DNA from: Fallopia convolvulus | Lineage: Eukaryota > Streptophyta > Magnoliopsida > Caryophyllales > Polygonaceae | Direction of reading: 5' to 3' | Length of the DNA: 64,000 bases | Assembly (NCBI GenBank): GCA_964016875.1 | Contig: OZ024724.1 | Coordinates: 42,585,820 to 42,649,819, forward strand | Part shown: positions 14,401 through 25,653 of the stretch, in pieces | Layout: every line of letters begins with the position of its first letter | Numbering within the stretch: the stretch's first letter is position 1 | Position numbers and translations under genes: made by a program | The notes under the pieces: generated by a model | What the model was told of the DNA's origin: nothing | Database searches by the model: none | Seen by the model: the letters and a program-made list of their open reading frames with translations, nothing else

Positions 14401-17320
14401 ACATTATTTGCATTACCTTAAATTTCCAATCAGTTATCAAAGATCATTAGCTGAAAGTTCTTTCAACCTACCATGGATTTTAGCAGTTATAACAGATGCC
14501 TACTCATAAGTGGCAGTGGGTGGCAAGAGAAGGACAGCAAATTACATAAGAGAGAAACTACTTACCTTTCTATCATTCTTTGCATGGGATTGACGAAGAT
14601 AGAAGCGGTGGCAAAAAATAATTGCAGTAGCAATTGTAACCTGGGGTCTGCATCAAAATTACAATAATCATTCTGGAAGTAAAGTTGATTCTAGCACCTA
14701 AAGCACACCAAAATCAGTACAGAATATGAAATAAAACCCTAGTCTGAGAAATATAAATTCTAAACACGCAGTGAAAGGAAAAACAACAGGATGCACTAAC
14801 TTTTTTTTGGTTCCGTTTTACTTGGACAATATAGAAGCCTCCAAGGCTCCAAGCAATAAGATGCTATGAAGATGAGACTGCCAAATCAGAGAATACTTAC
14901 ACTTTGAGCTTCATTCCTAGATCTTGTAGAAATGTACAATAAGCCTTCCGTAAATAGGCTTCCTTCTTCAAGTCAATGCCATCTTTTCTAGATGGAGAGT
15001 TTTCTTCAATTTCTTTCCTTGAAAAATACCAACGGCCACCATCCTCAAGTATTTCCTGAAATTTTTTTGTAAAAGCATCTTAATGAGCTCCAAGATATGC
15101 AGAAAAACTGTGAAGCAATGCAACCATTGTATGTATTTCAACACATATTTCTAGAGAAAAAACCATCTTCTTAACTGGAGCACACAACTATCCCACAAGC
15201 TCGCTTTCGATTAGAGGTTGAGATAGTAATATTAAACCATTTTGACTAAAAATAATGCAGCTGGCATGTAATTTCATTTTTGCCTTATGTTCTTGTTAAT
15301 TATACTGTAGCAGTTCTAAGAAGATGTCCGAAAGAAGATCTCAATAATTCTCTTAAAATTTATGGATAGCCTCATAGCCTTAGCATATGTTGCCAGTTGA
15401 TACTGTATAATAATCTTAAATGGAAGATGGGGAATTTTTAGCAACAAGAGATCCAAGAAAGTTTAAATCAAGGATTATATGTAAGGGCTCTACCATTCCT
15501 ATCTTAAACTTTATGATAAAATATTTTAATTGAAAATTCATCAAAGGTGAACAGCTCATTGCCTTTCAAGATAGTGAGCACGCATACGCAAGAAACATGA
15601 AAGTAAAGCCTGTAAATAGGAAATACCGTAGATATTTAATACACAAATCAACTAAAATTCACAAGCAGAGCTTCTCAATCTTAATTTTTCATCAACTTCC
15701 ATCAAGCCACAAATTGGTCAAGAAAACTGGTTGATGGGTAGATCATGGGATGAAATAAAGACAAATTCTTCACTTTACAGACCTAATATTCACATTATCT
15801 AAGAATCTCATCTCATCTTAAGGCACCTGAATACTCTAAGCTTTACAATAGGACTTAATGGGTACAGCATGGGATAATGGTAAGTACCACTCTTTAGGCC
15901 AGAATCTAGCCAAGAGGAATTCTTTGTAGGAAACTCTCCCACAGACTCTTTCTTTTGATAATTCTCAAAGATGAATACAAAGAACGTCTGAAAACAACTT
16001 AAATATGCAGAAACTATCTAAAACTACCCACTAACATAGTGCTGCTGACTGACGCTGGAATACAGGAGTACATAAACTGACACAATTAACTAACCGTCTA
16101 ACACTGACACAATAAACTGGAACTAAATAATACTATCTAAATAAGGGGTGACAACTGCTTCTTCTTTCTTTCATATGGGACACATCATGGTTTACTTGTC
16201 CAAGGCTTGGAAGGTGTCGTATCAGATAAAATAAAGAAATATTCTTCACTTACAGACCTAATATTTAGTTATTTACATTATCTAGGAATCTCACCTCATC
16301 TTAAGGCACCTGAATACTCTAAGCTTTAAAATAGGATCTAGCTTTCACAAATATAAGAATTTACGGCAAAACCAAAGAAATCTCAAATAAGGAAGCAGTC
16401 AACTATGACAATTAACAAACATAGTTTTCTTTCAGTATTCATAGCTAGAGTAATTCAAACCTCAACTAATCTAGTCTTTATAAGAGCATCCATCCTTTAT
16501 TGAGCATAAACATATTTATCTATCTTAGTGAAATTGACAAAAACCAACCCATTTAAAGGGGATATTTACAAAGAACTCTGTGAGCATGCTACCACCGGAG
16601 TAGTTATGCAAATTAACCTTAAATCAATTAGTTTTGCAAATCATCCTTTATCTTACAGCAATTACAATGAAAACAAGAGTAAAAGCTAAAAAATTCCCCT
16701 ATTCTACTTGGATATTTTTCTTAATATTCTATGAATTTACCTCCACTTGACTTATTGTACCCAACAGGCCAACACGGTAAGAAGCTTAACAAACAAAACT
16801 GCCATACACAAGTACATATTTCTTCTCTGCATATGGTCAACATCCCTTTTCGTTTTTTGAAAAATCAAAGAAGATATATTCTTGAGTAATTCCATACCAA
16901 GCAACGGACCTACAACTTAAATCAACAAAACCAGAATTACAACCCCCTAAGGTTCAAAGTTACAAAAGTTTGTTTCAATGGCGCAACATTGATCAAAGGT
17001 ACACCGGTACGCACGTCTAGCGATCAATTAAGATGCAATTTCAGCAATTAATGATATATAAGAAAGACAACGAAGCAATTGAGAATCAATAAAAAAACGC
17101 TGTTGAATATATAAAGGAGCAACTAAATTTTCAAAGATGAAACACAAGGACGAACAAACCCTAATTCTGCAATTTCAACAGAATAGGCCCAATATCCTAA
17201 AGATTTCACAAAAATTAATCAAGGCACTGCATTTAAGCAAGCCCTTGATGAAAATAACTCGTAGAAGTAAGAGAACGAAAGACTTACCGGCGGAGGAAGC
17301 TTCGAATTGACAGTCGCCAT
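11420..17320 (-). CDS. CYCT1: Cyclin T1 (P-TEFb cyclin), CYCT1;4/1;5 type
   Basis: Seven exons on the minus strand: 17288-17320, 14901-15055, 14566-14647, 14228-14362, 12974-13149, 12744-12895 and 11420-12351. All junctions keep frame, giving 554 aa. The cyclin box region (about residues 12-230) matches plant cyclin T closely: RWYFSRKEIEENSPSR, GIDLKKEAYLRKAYCTFLQD, MFLAGKVEETPRPLKDVI and KVWWQEFDVTPRQLE. The tail is Ser/Gly-rich and then charged, with an EKRKKS segment. Cyclin T pairs with CDKC kinases to phosphorylate the RNA polymerase II CTD and release elongation; the role is known for the family and nuclear location is inferred. The start (MATVNSKLPPP) is the only ATG in the first exon that splices in phase and gives a short N-terminus. 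Intron 1 is 2.2 kb and holds a local duplication; intron 4 holds a retroposon-like insert. Confidence 0.93.
13425..13661 (-). mobile_element. Short retroposon-like insertion in cyclin T intron 4
   Basis: A 237-bp segment lies between perfect 19-bp direct repeats, ACGCAAAGTTACATAATCT, at 13406-13424 and 13662-13680. Such a duplication fits target-primed retroposition. The body contains a GC-rich block (about 13555-13650) unlike the surrounding intron. No clear pol III A/B boxes or poly(A) tail were found, so a SINE family is not assigned and the orientation is a guess. Confidence 0.5.
15755..16335. repeat. Direct duplication of about 100 bp in cyclin T intron 1
   Basis: Copies at about 15755-15853 and 16231-16335 share TTAAGGCACCTGAATACTCT and much of the surrounding sequence (acagacctaatatt, aatctca) with several substitutions and a small insertion. 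They are separated by about 380 bp of non-repeated intron. No coding sense is seen. Confidence 0.8.
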
Positions 17321-17699
17321 TCGTACGAAGACACCACAAATCAGCAAATAGAAGAGTAGAAAGCTGAGATTCAAAATTCGAAGATTCGAATGAAAATCGA
17401 GAGAAAATTCGAAACGACAAGATCAAAGAGCGAGACGGAAAAGAGAGAAAGGAAAGCAGCGCACCGCAGAGGACTTGGGTGTCCTTGCTGCCTGGTGAAG
17501 AGAGGGCAGAAAGGCGTGAGGGAGAGAGGAGAAATAGAGAGGAACCGTAATATTCCACGAAGCGAAGCGTTGGGGTTCTCTGCTTGTTCAAGACGCGGCG
17601 TTTTGACTACCTTTCCTTTATGGGATCCTCTAATTAGAAACGACCATTGCCATATTTGCATCCGACTAATTTCGCAAAGACTTTCACCGGCCTCCAAAC
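17321..17699 (-). promoter_or_regulatory. 5' leader and proximal promoter of cyclin T1
   Basis: Upstream (minus-strand sense) of the cyclin T ATG. The first 100-150 bp are CT-rich, as in plant 5' leaders. The plus-strand open frame here is antisense and not a gene. A LINE remnant begins 380 bp from the ATG, so the native promoter is either this short segment or was displaced. Confidence 0.35.
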
Positions 17700-19687
17700 G
17701 CCTAGTCTGAGTTCGCTTTCCCGGGATGGTCTCGATGTTTGATAATTGGAGGTCCATAAAAGTTTTCTTTAAATTTAGGAATTTTTGGACAAAAAAGAAA
17801 AGTTTCAAAGAAAAGGTGATGTATGCTTGAAAGGAAGATGTGAGAGGGTCCAAGCAATTTGCTCTTATATCTAAGTTGAAAAGGTTGGAATGTAAGGTTG
17901 GAATAAAACTTTTTTAACCGAGTTGGAGAGGAAATTTAAGGAGGGTTTGGAGATAGTCTCCACCTTGCATCGGGATATCCATGACAACTCGTTCAATGAA
18001 ACTCTCCATGAAGAGGTTGACTTAGCTGGAAGATGCTTGAGGGAAGCCAGGGAGGATCAAGCTAGCTTTGTCAAGCAACAAGTTAAGATAAAGTGGGTTA
18101 AGTTTGGAGAGGAAACCTCTTTTTTTCACTCGGCGAGGGAGAGAGAGGCTCGGAAGAACATTCTTTCTCTCACTCTCCTGGATGGCTCAGTTGTTGAAGA
18201 GAGGGTGACTATTAAAAACCACATTGTGGATTTCTATACTTCTTTGCTAGGGAGAGTGTGAGATTAGGGGGGTTTGAGCCCGTCCATGGTCGAGTAGTTG
18301 ATGAGCGAGAACACCTTTATCTCCTTGAGATTCCAATGGGATTGACCTATAATACAAAATCGATAGGTGTAACCTTTCGCTCAATGCTAAGATGGAAAGG
18401 GTTGAGGAGAAGATCAGTTGCTTAGGATGCCCTAGCCGCCCCACATGAAGGAGGAGGGCTCGGGTTCAAAGAGATTCTTGCATGGAATAAGGTTGATCTC
18501 GTGAAGCATGGGTTGGATATTCACTTTGGTAAAAGTTGTGTTTGGTCAAGGTGGTTTCAACATAATCTTAGCAATTGAAAGTCGATCTTGAACGCCGTGG
18601 CTAAGAGGAGGGTGTTTTGGGCTTGGAGATGCATTCTTTGGGTTTGGGACGGCCTTTTACTAGGGATGGGCATAACCCAACAAGTTGGAGTGGAATGGAA
18701 GGTATGTAATCAATGCTCTTTATGACTACCTAAGGGTGAAAAGGCCTAATTTATTTTTATTTTTTTTGGTAGAGGGGGATTGTAGAAAGGTAGCCTATTC
18801 GACAAGAGGTGGAGTTTCCAAACTGATTGGCCGGGCTAAACCGTATGCCTTTAAGGGCAAAGATGTGTGATTGGGGGATCTCGAACATTGATACTTGTGT
18901 CTTGTGCAAAGAAAGAAAAAAAGACAATAATTATTTGTGATTCAATTGTCATTTTACTAATGATGTTGCCAACTGATTCTTTAATTGGTTGAATATTGGA
19001 GTAAGGATGAGCTCCATTGAAGATTAGCTAGTATGGTTACAAGAGTCTCAAGCCAAGAATGCAATCATCTACAAGGTACGTCTCCTAGCTTTCTCTTGCT
19101 TGGTATACTTCATATGGAGAACTAAGAATGATGCCCTTCATGGTGGAGTTGTAACTAATATCACAACTTGCTTCATGAGAATCCTTGAAGAATGAATGTA
19201 GACTAAGGGTCTCATTCAAGGTTGACTTGAACGAGAGACATGGAAGAAAATGGAGAGGCTTCTTGAGGATGTAGATGGTATTTTATTTGTGTTGTTTAGC
19301 TTCATTTTTTTGACTTGTATGGGCTGTTTTTTTTGTGTGTGTTGATGTTGCTTTTTTAGGGCTTCTTTAGTTTTGTGCTAGACCGAGTTTGCCTTGGCCT
19401 TAGGTGGTTGTTTTGCGTGTTGCTAGGGATCTTTTTTAGGGTCATTTTTTAGCACATTGTACCAAGTTGCATCTTGGTATAGGATTGGTTTTTTAGGTCC
19501 TCTTGTTGATGTTTTTGTGGTGGTACTAGCCATGCACTCACCTAGTAAGCAACATGCTAGTTTTTGGGTCTTTTTGTGTTGGTTGTAAAAAGGTGTAGAG
19601 AATAGTGAGGCTTCTTTGTAAGTCTTTCTCTTGTATATCCTTTCTTTTTCTATACATATTTACCATATTGAGCCTAGTCTGAGTTCG
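17700..19687 (+). mobile_element. 5'-truncated L1-type LINE with 16-bp target-site duplication
   Basis: Direct repeats GCCTAGTCTGAGTTCG at 17700-17715 and 19672-19687 flank a 1.96-kb body. Near 17930-18260 it encodes the stretch before the reverse transcriptase of plant LINEs (KIKWVKFGEETSFFHS). Near 18440-18560 it encodes a region after it (GLGFKEILAWNKVDLVKHG), and near 18690-18950 a degraded zf-RVT-like segment. The reverse transcriptase core itself is missing and stops are frequent. The element is dead. Both the truncation and the TSD are read from the sequence. Confidence 0.85.
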
Positions 19688-20047
19688 TTATCTACTTATG
19701 TCTTTGACAACCGCACATGTGTGCAAATCTCTACTTGAAACATCATTGATTATTGCCTTGTGTTGAGCGAGGTGAATATTGTGGAAGTTCTGAGCCTATG
19801 TTATCGAACTTCAAACCTCATCTATATACAAAAATATAAGCTTTTATTTAAGGAAACACTAGAATTACAAGAAGTATTCCAAGAGTCAAGTCCCTTTCGC
19901 TCTCAAAGGTTGTAGTCTGGCGAACGATCAATGATGACGATTATATCCAATTTTCTTTCTTTCTTTGGTGGTTTCTGACCAATTTAGGGCGCGCAGAACC
20001 ACCTTCCTCCTTTTTCTCTCCCACTCTGCCTTCTCCTTTTGTCTCTC
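19688..20047. other. Spacer between two LINE remnants
   Basis: No gene or clear repeat is visible. The last ~150 bp, rich in CTTTTTCTC-like runs, may be the 5' UTR of the LINE whose ORF1 begins at 20048. Confidence 0.25.
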
Positions 20048-21234
20048 ATGGATCCCTCTACTTCTCTTTCTACAACTGAAAACATACCAATTTCACCCAA
20101 TCTTGACAACAACTCCCTACTTGTTTCCTATTTTGATCTTTGTCTTATGGGAAAATTCATCGCGCTTAAACCCCTTGATTTTAATGCTCTTAGGAACATT
20201 TCTCCCAAATTTGACACCCTAAATCGGGTTTGGCAGTTCGACGGGTCAATTCTAACCTTTTTGTATTTCAATTATTTAGTCATGAAGATCAACAACGCAT
20301 CCTTGATTGTCGTACATGTTCTTTCGATGATCAACCATTCTTAATTAATGAATTTGATGGAATGACGAAACCTCTTGAAATGTATTTCTATACTTCCCCT
20401 TTTGGGTTCAAATTTGAGACTTAGCTCTTGGTCTACATTGTTTTGCAACAACCAGTGCAATCAGAAGTCACGTGGGCGGTTCTTGGAATTTGATGATGAT
20501 GATACTCTTAATTTCGACTTAGTGTTAAGGATTTGCGTTCATGTTGATGTGGTCCACCCTCTTCCATGTGGAGTCACTATCTTTGTTCATGACTTTTCAG
20601 TTTGACTTGGTGTACGGTACGAACGTCTACCCTCATTTTTCTTTGTGTGTGGAAAATTAGGACATGTTATAAAAAAATTATTCCATTTATGGTATCACAA
20701 AGATTATCTTGGCTTCGTACCAACTTCTTTATGCATCAACCTCGTATTCCTGTCGTTGATAAGGATCACGTGCATGAGTGGATTGACCGCTTCTTGGCAA
20801 TTTCGAATTCATCTTATCACTCCAATAAGGCCATTGATAAGTAATTTGTTTATTTTGTATCAGTAAGGCCTCTTGTTTGTACTCTAAGTGTCGCTCTCAC
20901 ATCAAGGCATCATCCTATTATTGCCTCAAATGATACAACCTCATTAGTATCTTGTATTAGCAATCGTGGTTTTGATGATACACGCCCTCCTTTTGGTGTT
21001 ACTACCCCTTTGTTGATGAACCCCAAGTGAAAATTGGGATCCTGACCAAACATGATTGCTCTATCTTTGCTAAACATCTGAATGACTTTTCATATTCGAA
21101 TTCTTATGCAAATACAGTAGTGAATCTGGGAAGCCCCATATTCGTGAACAACAATGAAAATATATAGTTGGAATAACACCGACTTGGGAAATTGTGGCAC
21201 TATCACAACCCTTTATAGCTGGGCTTGGAGCCGA

Positions 21235-22249
21235 CATTGTTATTAAAATTGGGATTCTAGAATCGGGTCGTGATACGCCTTATGGATAGGATCGTAAAAT
21301 CGGATCGTAGAATCGTAAGACTTTACACTATGAATAAATATTACTCCCTCCGTTTAGCAAAAGATGTCCTTTTGGACAATTACACGATTATTAAGGAAAT
21401 TTTTATGCCTCCTAATATGCCCTTATTAAATGACTTTACTTTATTAATGTGGCCAATTACATGGGAAAATGAAAAAAAGGGAACCCACTTTTTAGGGGCA
21501 TAATCGAAAAAAATAAAAAATGGTAAAAAGGACAACTTTTATGAAAAATGCTAAATGGCCTAAAAAGACATCTTTTGCGAAACGGAGGGAGTAATATTTT
21601 TTAAAAAAAATTAATAGTAGGTGGAAAAAAAGAAAAAAATTATGGTATAAGGTAATAAAAAGTTAAAATTGACAACATTTCTCACAAAACATCTATATAT
21701 GAGAGAGATGTTTTATAATACTAGAAGATTTGAGTTTCTTAAGTGTAAAAATGCAGTATTATTATGAAAAAAACTCAAATTGTAGGTGTGATTTGTAAAA
21801 AAATAACTTATATTATGAGTGATTGTGTGAGAAAAAAATAATTTTTGATTAATTTTATGGAAAAAAAAACTTAAATTATGAGTGAGTTTGGATTTGGAGG
21901 GGATTTAAAATTATAAAAAAATAATAAGAGTGACTTTTGTAAGAAAAAATGTATTTTATTAAAAATAAATAATTATAGAATATTTTTGTGAAATTTTTTC
22001 ACATCAAATGCAAGATCTAAAAGGTTATAATAGCTTAATTTAGGTCATTCATTTGTTCTTAGAAGAATTGAGCCTTCCAGTTGAGTTTTATACATAAAAC
22101 CTACAAAATCTTACGATTTTACGATTCTGATACAATTCTATTGCGATTTTGTTGTAAAACAATTTTTCACGCCGATTCGGATCATCCCCTGAATTTGAAT
22201 CGTAAAATCGTACAATTTTACGACTTGAAATGCGATTTTAATAACCATG
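21235..22249. mobile_element. Non-autonomous TIR element (~1 kb) with subterminal inverted repeats
   Basis: The ends are inverted: CATTGTTATTAAAAT on the left and, reading the other strand, CATGGTTATTAAAAT on the right. Further in, repeated CGTAAAATCG / ACGATTTTACGATT words occur in both orientations. Flanks CTTGGAGCC and CTTGGGGGACC look like a diverged 9-11 bp target duplication, which would fit a Mutator-type element. The interior is AT-rich and noncoding and contains a Stowaway MITE. Confidence 0.6.
21344..21591. mobile_element. Stowaway-like MITE (Tc1/mariner), nested
   Basis: A 248-bp element begins CTCCCTCCGTTTAGCAAAAG and ends with the inverse, CTTTTGCGAAACGGAGGGAG. It is flanked by TA on both sides. 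The CTCCCTCCGT terminus and TA target are the hallmarks of Stowaway MITEs. It sits inside the 1-kb TIR element, so it is the younger insertion. Confidence 0.9.
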
Positions 22250-22788
22250 CTTGGGGGACCGCCCTTCCATCATTTTTTTGGATGGAAACTATGATTACTA
22301 GTGATGATCATTGAGAGATTATGAGACGTTGTGAATTGTCGACTGGTCTATGTATTGATAATATTGTTCAATTGGATGGTCCGGGGCTTTGGCAGCAAAA
22401 TATGGAGTGTTTTTTGATAAAAATGTACAAGTTGAGGAGTCTATAGATGTATTTTTTGGTTATAATAAATATGGATACTTGCAAAATTTCCAGGAGGCCG
22501 AAGAGGGCCCGAAGAGGTTCGAGAGTTCAGGTTTTAAAAGGCAAGTACTCCGATTGACGGGGGTGGGGTTTTTTTAGTCAAAAGTAGAGATTGGCATGGG
22601 CAGAATGTAACGAACTAAAGGGTAACAAATTAAATAGTAAAGGACTAAAGAATAACAAATTAAAGGTCATGATTTTTTTACACACCCATCAAAAGGTTGG
22701 GATAGTTAACTAAATTTTCCCCTAATACAAACACAAAAAAGGGGCCCCGTGTTTTTAAGGGCCTGTTGAGATGTTGTACTAAGCATTC

Positions 22789-23402
22789 TCATTTCTCAAC
22801 AACGGCTTGGTCGATTTCATCCACATGCTCCCTCAGTACCTTCCACTTCAAGAATCAAACCGAATGTTGGTAAGCACAGTGCAAAAAGATCAAGATGAAA
22901 TTTCAACATTAAATAAGGGCACAAGGTATCCCATATATACCTGATCCATGGTCAGTGAAATACCTGCAACAAACATGGAATTGATATCAATGGATAATTC
23001 ATTACAACATAATTGACAAATAGAACACAGGCTCCGTAAGCTTTATTTAATATCAGTTCTTAATTAGAAGTGTGTCCTATATATCCTCCTCTTTTCAAGG
23101 TAGATATATGTTTACCTTTTTTCTCTGAATACATGCCAAAAAAATATATTTCACAGCTAAGAACCAAAAAACGGCAATATTATAGAGGCAATGGCTTTAT
23201 CCAAGACATTTTGACATTCGTATTTGGTTTTTATAGTTGTCCAATCTATACGCACTGCTTTCATTTGTTTTCAATTTCAATAAAGGTAGATCTGCATTGA
23301 TGCACTGCTTTCATTTGTTTCTCGTCCTTGAGATAAAACTCTCGGATGTCAACCGCGATCCTCCCCTGCCAACTCCTCACCAAAACTCTCGGAAAACTTT
23401 CA
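22789..23402 (-). pseudogene. PC4/KIWI-type transcriptional coactivator p15, fragment
   Basis: Three minus-strand exons read as the single-strand DNA-binding PC4 core. About 23302-23402 gives SWQGRIAVDIREFYLKDEKQ. A 23-bp microexon at 22941-22963 gives ISLTMDQ. The exon 22789-22845 gives WKVLREHVDEIDQAVVEK and a stop. The last two have good splice sites and agree in phase. The N-terminal region is missing. The first exon runs on into a stop, after a 19-bp word repeated at 23252-23270 and 23302-23320, so its donor looks damaged. PC4 proteins assist RNA polymerase II transcription; this copy is probably dead. A MORC fragment lies just upstream. Confidence 0.7.
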
Positions 23403-23541
23403 CAAAGAGAGGAGAGGAGAGAAGATTCAAGGGGTTAGGAATACCAGAAGCTGCGCAGAGTGTTTTTTTGGTAGAAAGCTGTGCAGAGTGTTAGTAATCA
23501 AGAATTGCAGCCAAAGTAGGATAGAGATAAGGGGGGCTCAC

Positions 23542-23755
23542 ATTGACCAATGGTGTCTGCAAATTGACTCTTTGCTGAATATTCAAGGGACATGCATTGT
23601 CTCATCTTGTCAGGCCTCATACCACCACCGTTATCTGCACAAATTAATCAGCCATCCATTTCAATGACAATTTCAACTTAATTTCATATGATATATAATA
23701 TAAATATAAATATATAGGATGAACTTGATCCAGTGCAGATACAAACCTTGAACCA
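23542..23755 (-). pseudogene. MORC-family GHKL ATPase exon fragment
   Basis: The minus-strand exon 23542-23634 encodes the conserved GHKL stretch DNGGGMRPDKMRQCMSLEYS and then AKSQFADTIGQ. It has an acceptor (TTTGTGCAG) and a donor (CAAT|GTGAGC) at the positions expected for plant MORC genes. About 90 bp upstream, a poorer piece (ALDQVHP) may be the previous exon. The following exon (GNGFKTSTMR region) is not found downstream. MORC proteins act in heterochromatin condensation; this is only a fragment. Confidence 0.7.
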
Positions 23756-23825
23756 GCAACATTTTAGAATTTGTAGCCTTGTTGTGTTATATTTAAAGGA
23801 ATGTTGTGTTATTATTATATTTATT

Positions 23826-24276
23826 AGGTCCAAATCAAGCGAGTATGCTCATGTTTCAAGTAAGTTTGCTAGATCGATTATTTCTAGGTCCAAAAGTTGG
23901 CAGTTTGTTTCTTGGCATAAGCCCGAGGAGGGGTGGATTAAGATGAACACGGACGGATCGGTTAGAGATGATGGCTCGGCTTTTGCGGGAGGGGTTTTGA
24001 GAGATAGCAATGGGCACTAGATGGATGCTTCGCTCACAACATTGGGGCTTGCTCGGTGACGATGGCGGAGCTTTGGGGAGTGTTGAATGGATCAAGCTCG
24101 CTTGGGAAAAGGGCTTCAAACATGCCATATTGGAGTCTAATTCTCATCTTATTACTAATATTTTCAATTCTAGAGTCAATAAATGTCACCTATTGTACAA
24201 CAACCTGGTGTCTCAATACCAAGGCTTCTTTAGTAGGAATTGGAATGTCCGATTCTGTCATGTGCATCGAGAGACA
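23826..24276 (+). mobile_element. LINE RNase H domain, left part
   Basis: The frame gives WIKMNTDGSVRDDGSAFAGG, then GGALGSVEWIKLAWEKGFKH, AILESNSHLITNIFNSR and RFCHVHRET, with a frameshift near 24020. This is the RNase H domain found at the 3' end of plant LINEs. It stops inside its last helix because a Copia element is inserted. The continuation is at 25659. Confidence 0.85.
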
Positions 24277-25653
24277 TAATAGTCATATGTATTTATTTAA
24301 GTAATTCACGTTATTAATTATGCTGTTAAGATTGTTCCCTTATTCTAGTGATTGTATCCTTAGATAGAATTGCCTTATTCTAGTGATTGTATCCTTAGAT
24401 AGAATTGTATTCTAGGGTTCACGTACTACATGTATACATACCACTTTTCTATCTAATAACAATCACGCTTCTTCTCCTAAAGCTATTCTCTTACATGGTA
24501 TCATTTGCCTCAAAGAGATCCTAAACCACACAACAGTCCTCACGACAAAAATCAATGGCCTCCCTCAATGTCATTCTACCCAATCCATTCGAAGCTGATA
24601 AGCCATTCATCCTGGTGAATCTTGCTCAGAATGTTAAACTATCCCCCACAAACTACTTGGGGTGGGCAACTCAACTCAAATTGAGTCTCACCGGCTATGG
24701 TCTTTTCGGGTATTTAAACGGCACAATTCCATGCCCAAACTCCCAAACCCTAGCCGGTACCAACAATGCTCAAGTCCCAAATCCGGCCTACCAAACATGG
24801 GATCGCCAAGACAAAATCATACACAGTGCCATCATCGGCACACTCACGGATCAGATCATCAATCTGGTCACACAAAAAAAAGCTCCAAAGTCGTATGGGA
24901 TTTGCTCAAACAGACCTACGCAACGGCTTCCCGAGGGCACAAGAAACAACTCAAAAATAAACTTCAGGCAACGAAGAAAGGCGGTTCTTCTATTTTTGAG
25001 TATATGCAGAACATGAAGGCATTCGCCGATCTTCTTGCCTCTCTTGGTGCCCCGGTGAACCAAGAAGATCTCACTGAGTACGTGTTGAAAGGTCTTGATT
25101 CCTCTTATCAATCAGTCATTGATGGCGTAAACAATCGGGAGACGGCAATCTCGTTTCATGAGTTGCATGAACGACTGATCATTAAGGAACTCGACCTAAA
25201 ACTTGAGAGCTCTAGGGACGGTGTACCGGCTTCAGCTCTGGTTGCCCAAACCAAATCTGGAAAGAAGACTAAAGTGCAGAACACTACATCGTCTGCCCCG
25301 CAGCCACCATCAGCGCCTTCTAACAATTGGGTAAACTCCTCTTCCTCTTCCTCCAACCCTCATTCCAGCCATTCCTACACAAATCAAAATTCTTACTAGC
25401 CAAAACCTTTTAAGGGGAAATGTCAATATTGTACCCATCAAGGTCATGTGATGTCTCACTGCCCAAAACTCAAAGCTGACCATTCCAATTTTCATGTGCC
25501 CAGCACCAATCGGTTCCCATCTTCCTCACCACAAGCCAACACTATGTCATACACTCCAAATGCAACTCAATGGTTGTTTGACACCGGTGCGAACAATCAT
25601 GTAACAAACAATCTCCAAAATCTTGCTCTTCACAATGAAGTTATTCTCTTACA
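24277..25653 (+). mobile_element. Deleted Ty1/copia element (5' LTR, gag, protease start) with 5-bp TSD
   Basis: Target duplication AGACA lies at 24272-24276 and 25654-25658; removing the insert restores the LINE frame (HRE-T-N-V-EANSLAS). The 5' LTR (24277-24495) ends ATTCTCTTACA and is followed by TGGTATCA, the initiator-tRNA-Met primer-binding site. The gag frame starts at 24555 (MASLNVILPNPFEADKPF) and frameshifts near 24880. It continues as WDLLKQTYATASRGHKKQLK and so on to a stop at 25397. A zinc knuckle (CQYCTHQGHVMSHC) and the protease start (WLFDTGANNHV) follow. The sequence then ends at a second ATTCTCTTACA, the last bases of a 3' LTR. Everything from within protease to near the 3' LTR end is deleted. 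The LTR starts TAATAG rather than TG, perhaps mutated. Confidence 0.88.
24338..24407 (+). repeat. Tandem duplication inside the Copia LTR
   Basis: The word CCTTATTCTAGTGATTGTAT, continuing through CCTTAGATAGAATTG, occurs twice head to tail at about 24338-24372 and 24373-24407. It is upstream of the probable transcription start of the LTR. Confidence 0.85.

Larger units (their letters stand above)
20048..22600 (+). pseudogene. LINE ORF1 (DUF4283 + CCHC-like) remnant, interrupted
   Basis: From ATG 20048 (MDPSTSLSTTEN) frames can be patched into a DUF4283 domain (LMGKFIALKPLDFNALRN, FDDQPFLINEFDGMTKPLEM). A zinc-knuckle-like piece follows at about 20620-20680 (ERLPSFFFVCGKLGHV in the patched frame). 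These are the usual ORF1 parts of plant L1-type LINEs. Several frameshifts and stops break it. A 1-kb TIR element (21235-22249) interrupts it, after which about 300 bp of probable ORF1 tail follow. A LINE RNase H segment near 23.8 kb may be its 3' end, but the reverse transcriptase between them is absent. Confidence 0.7.

Noticed and set aside
17390..17710. 106-aa plus-strand open frame
   Set aside because: It is antisense to the cyclin T leader and ends in LINE sequence, with no recognisable domain.
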